Shown here in pieces: positions 63,319 to 64,000 of a DNA stretch of 64,000 bases (its first letter is position 1; the number at the start of each line of letters is the position of its first letter). Location of the stretch: contig NZ_LT629711.1 in assembly GCF_900104525.1 (NCBI RefSeq), forward strand, positions 3,286,001 to 3,350,000, in the 5' to 3' direction. The notes below the pieces were generated by a model. That model saw only the letters and a program-made list of their open reading frames with translations. It had not been told where the DNA came from and did no database searches. The position numbers and the translations under genes were made by a program. Source of the stretch: Pedococcus dokdonensis. GTDB taxonomy: Bacteria > Actinomycetota > Actinomycetes > Actinomycetales > Dermatophilaceae.

Positions 63319-64000
63319 CCGTTCACCCGATGCTGTCCCAGTACGCCAACATTGCCGCGTACTCCGCCATCGTGGTGCTCGCGGCGGCCATGATCGCCTT
63401 CGTCGTCGACCTGGCCCGGAGCACGTCACGACAAACGTCGGCAACGACCCGCGACGGCGCACCGGCGCCCGTGCCGGCCGCGGCCACCGCAAGCCACACC
63501 ATTCACGCCATTGGTCCAACGGCCGTGGCCCTAAGCCCGGCGGCGGCGCCTAGTACTCCGGCGGCACCGCGTCAGGCCGCCGGAATCGGGACATCGCTGA
63601 CCTGGCTGGGAGCTGTGTTGCTCGTTGCTGCTGCGGTCATGCGCGGAGCCGCAGTGTCGCGGGTGCCGTGGGGAAACATGTTTGAGTTCTCCCTCACCGG
63701 GTCCGCCGCCGTGACCGTTACCTACCTGGTCCTGAGCCTTCGTCGGGACGTGCGCTGGCTCGGGACCTTCGTGGTGGGGCCGGTCGTCCTGACCCTCGGG
63801 CTGGCGGTCACGGTGTTCTACACCGAGGCCAGCCCGCTGCTGCCGTCGCTGCGGTCGTTCTGGCTGGTCATCCACGTCAGCATCGCCATTCTGGCGGTCG
63901 CGCTGTTCACGCTCGCCGCCGCGGTCACCGTCCTGCAGATGATCCAGGACCGGCGCGAGAAGGCGGCCTCACAGGGTCGCTCGTTCATGCGCGCACTGCC
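63315..64000 (+). CDS. ccsB: CcsB/ResC haem handling protein (partial)
   Basis: A CcsB/ResC/CcmC-family protein, cut by the right edge after about 228 residues. Several membrane helices are visible, and RVPWGNMFEFSLTGS is typical of the region before the family WWD-type haem loop, which lies outside the window. It works with ResB to attach haem to exported apocytochrome c. ATG 63315 overlaps the resB stop. Confidence 0.88.
   Translation, partial: MTVHPMLSQYANIAAYSAIVVLAAAMIAFVVDLARSTSRQTSATTRDGAPAPVPAAATASHTIHAIGPTAVALSPAAAPSTPAAPRQAAGIGTSLTWLGAVLLVAAAVMRGAAVSRVPWGNMFEFSLTGSAAVTVTYLVLSLRRDVRWLGTFVVGPVVLTLGLAVTVFYTEASPLLPSLRSFWLVIHVSIAILAVALFTLAAAVTVLQMIQDRREKAASQGRSFMRAL

Noticed and set aside
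1..64000. tRNA, rRNA, CRISPR array, integrase or attachment site
   Set aside because: I found no tRNA-like T-arm, regular short repeats or recombinase motifs on either strand by eye.

Overview
This is GC-rich DNA from an actinobacterium. The evidence is the GC-rich third codon positions, frequent GTG starts, an Lsr2 nucleoid protein, an SCO6880-type conjugation protein, a BTAD-type regulator and a haem-lyase (System II) cytochrome c maturation cluster. Genus cannot be fixed by eye. Most of the window reads as an integrative conjugative element or conjugative plasmid with cargo. I found no integrase, tRNA, replication initiator, rRNA or CRISPR array, so chromosome or plasmid cannot be decided.

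Layout. (1) 1-339: the 3' end of a BTAD-like regulator. (2) 540-15487: a large candidate defence locus. A leftward sacsin-like GHKL ATPase with a C-terminal DUF3883/PD-(D/E)XK-like domain lies divergent to four rightward genes whose ends overlap. These encode a type III restriction Res-like helicase, a Mod-like DNA methyltransferase, a class 2 OLD-family ATPase-TOPRIM nuclease, and a UvrD helicase fused to an AddB/Cas4-type iron-sulfur nuclease. It looks like a type III R-M module joined to a Gabija-like OLD/UvrD pair. (3) 15488-16308: a control region with decayed leftward coding sequence. (4) 16309-28266: a tightly packed rightward transfer operon: HTH regulator, small protein, ParA/CpaE-like ATPase, VirB2/VirB6/VirB4-like membrane and energy components, SCO6880-like protein, three-domain peptidoglycan hydrolase, VirD4/TraG coupling protein and a DUF4913-like protein. 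(5) 28445-39040: a lower-GC accessory island with Lsr2, HEPN/DUF5677-like proteins, a proteasome-beta-like Ntn hydrolase, an FRG-domain protein, an HNH/Mrr-like/MNT-nucleotidyltransferase operon and a coupled DUF4365 gene pair. (6) 39455-53698: mobilisation and maintenance genes: a MOBF relaxase-helicase-primase carrying one frameshift, a small partner, an HNH protein, a ParB-like protein, an HTH regulator, a zinc-binding small protein, a degenerate M48-like membrane protein and two co-oriented unknowns. (7) 53992-64000: a Tat-exported PHP phosphoesterase, a DsbA/VKOR disulfide pair, a CadC-like repressor with two cation transporters, an M23 peptidase, and a TlpA-CcdA-ResB-CcsB cytochrome c/thiol-redox cluster that runs off the right edge.

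How the parts fit together: the transfer backbone supplies relaxase, coupling protein, ATPases, membrane channel and wall hydrolase. Lsr2 could silence the lower-GC cargo. The two lower-GC blocks (about 0.5-15.5 kb and 28.4-39.4 kb) carry nucleases, NTPases and signalling enzymes typical of mobile defence islands. The right-hand block offers metal and thiol-redox functions to the host.
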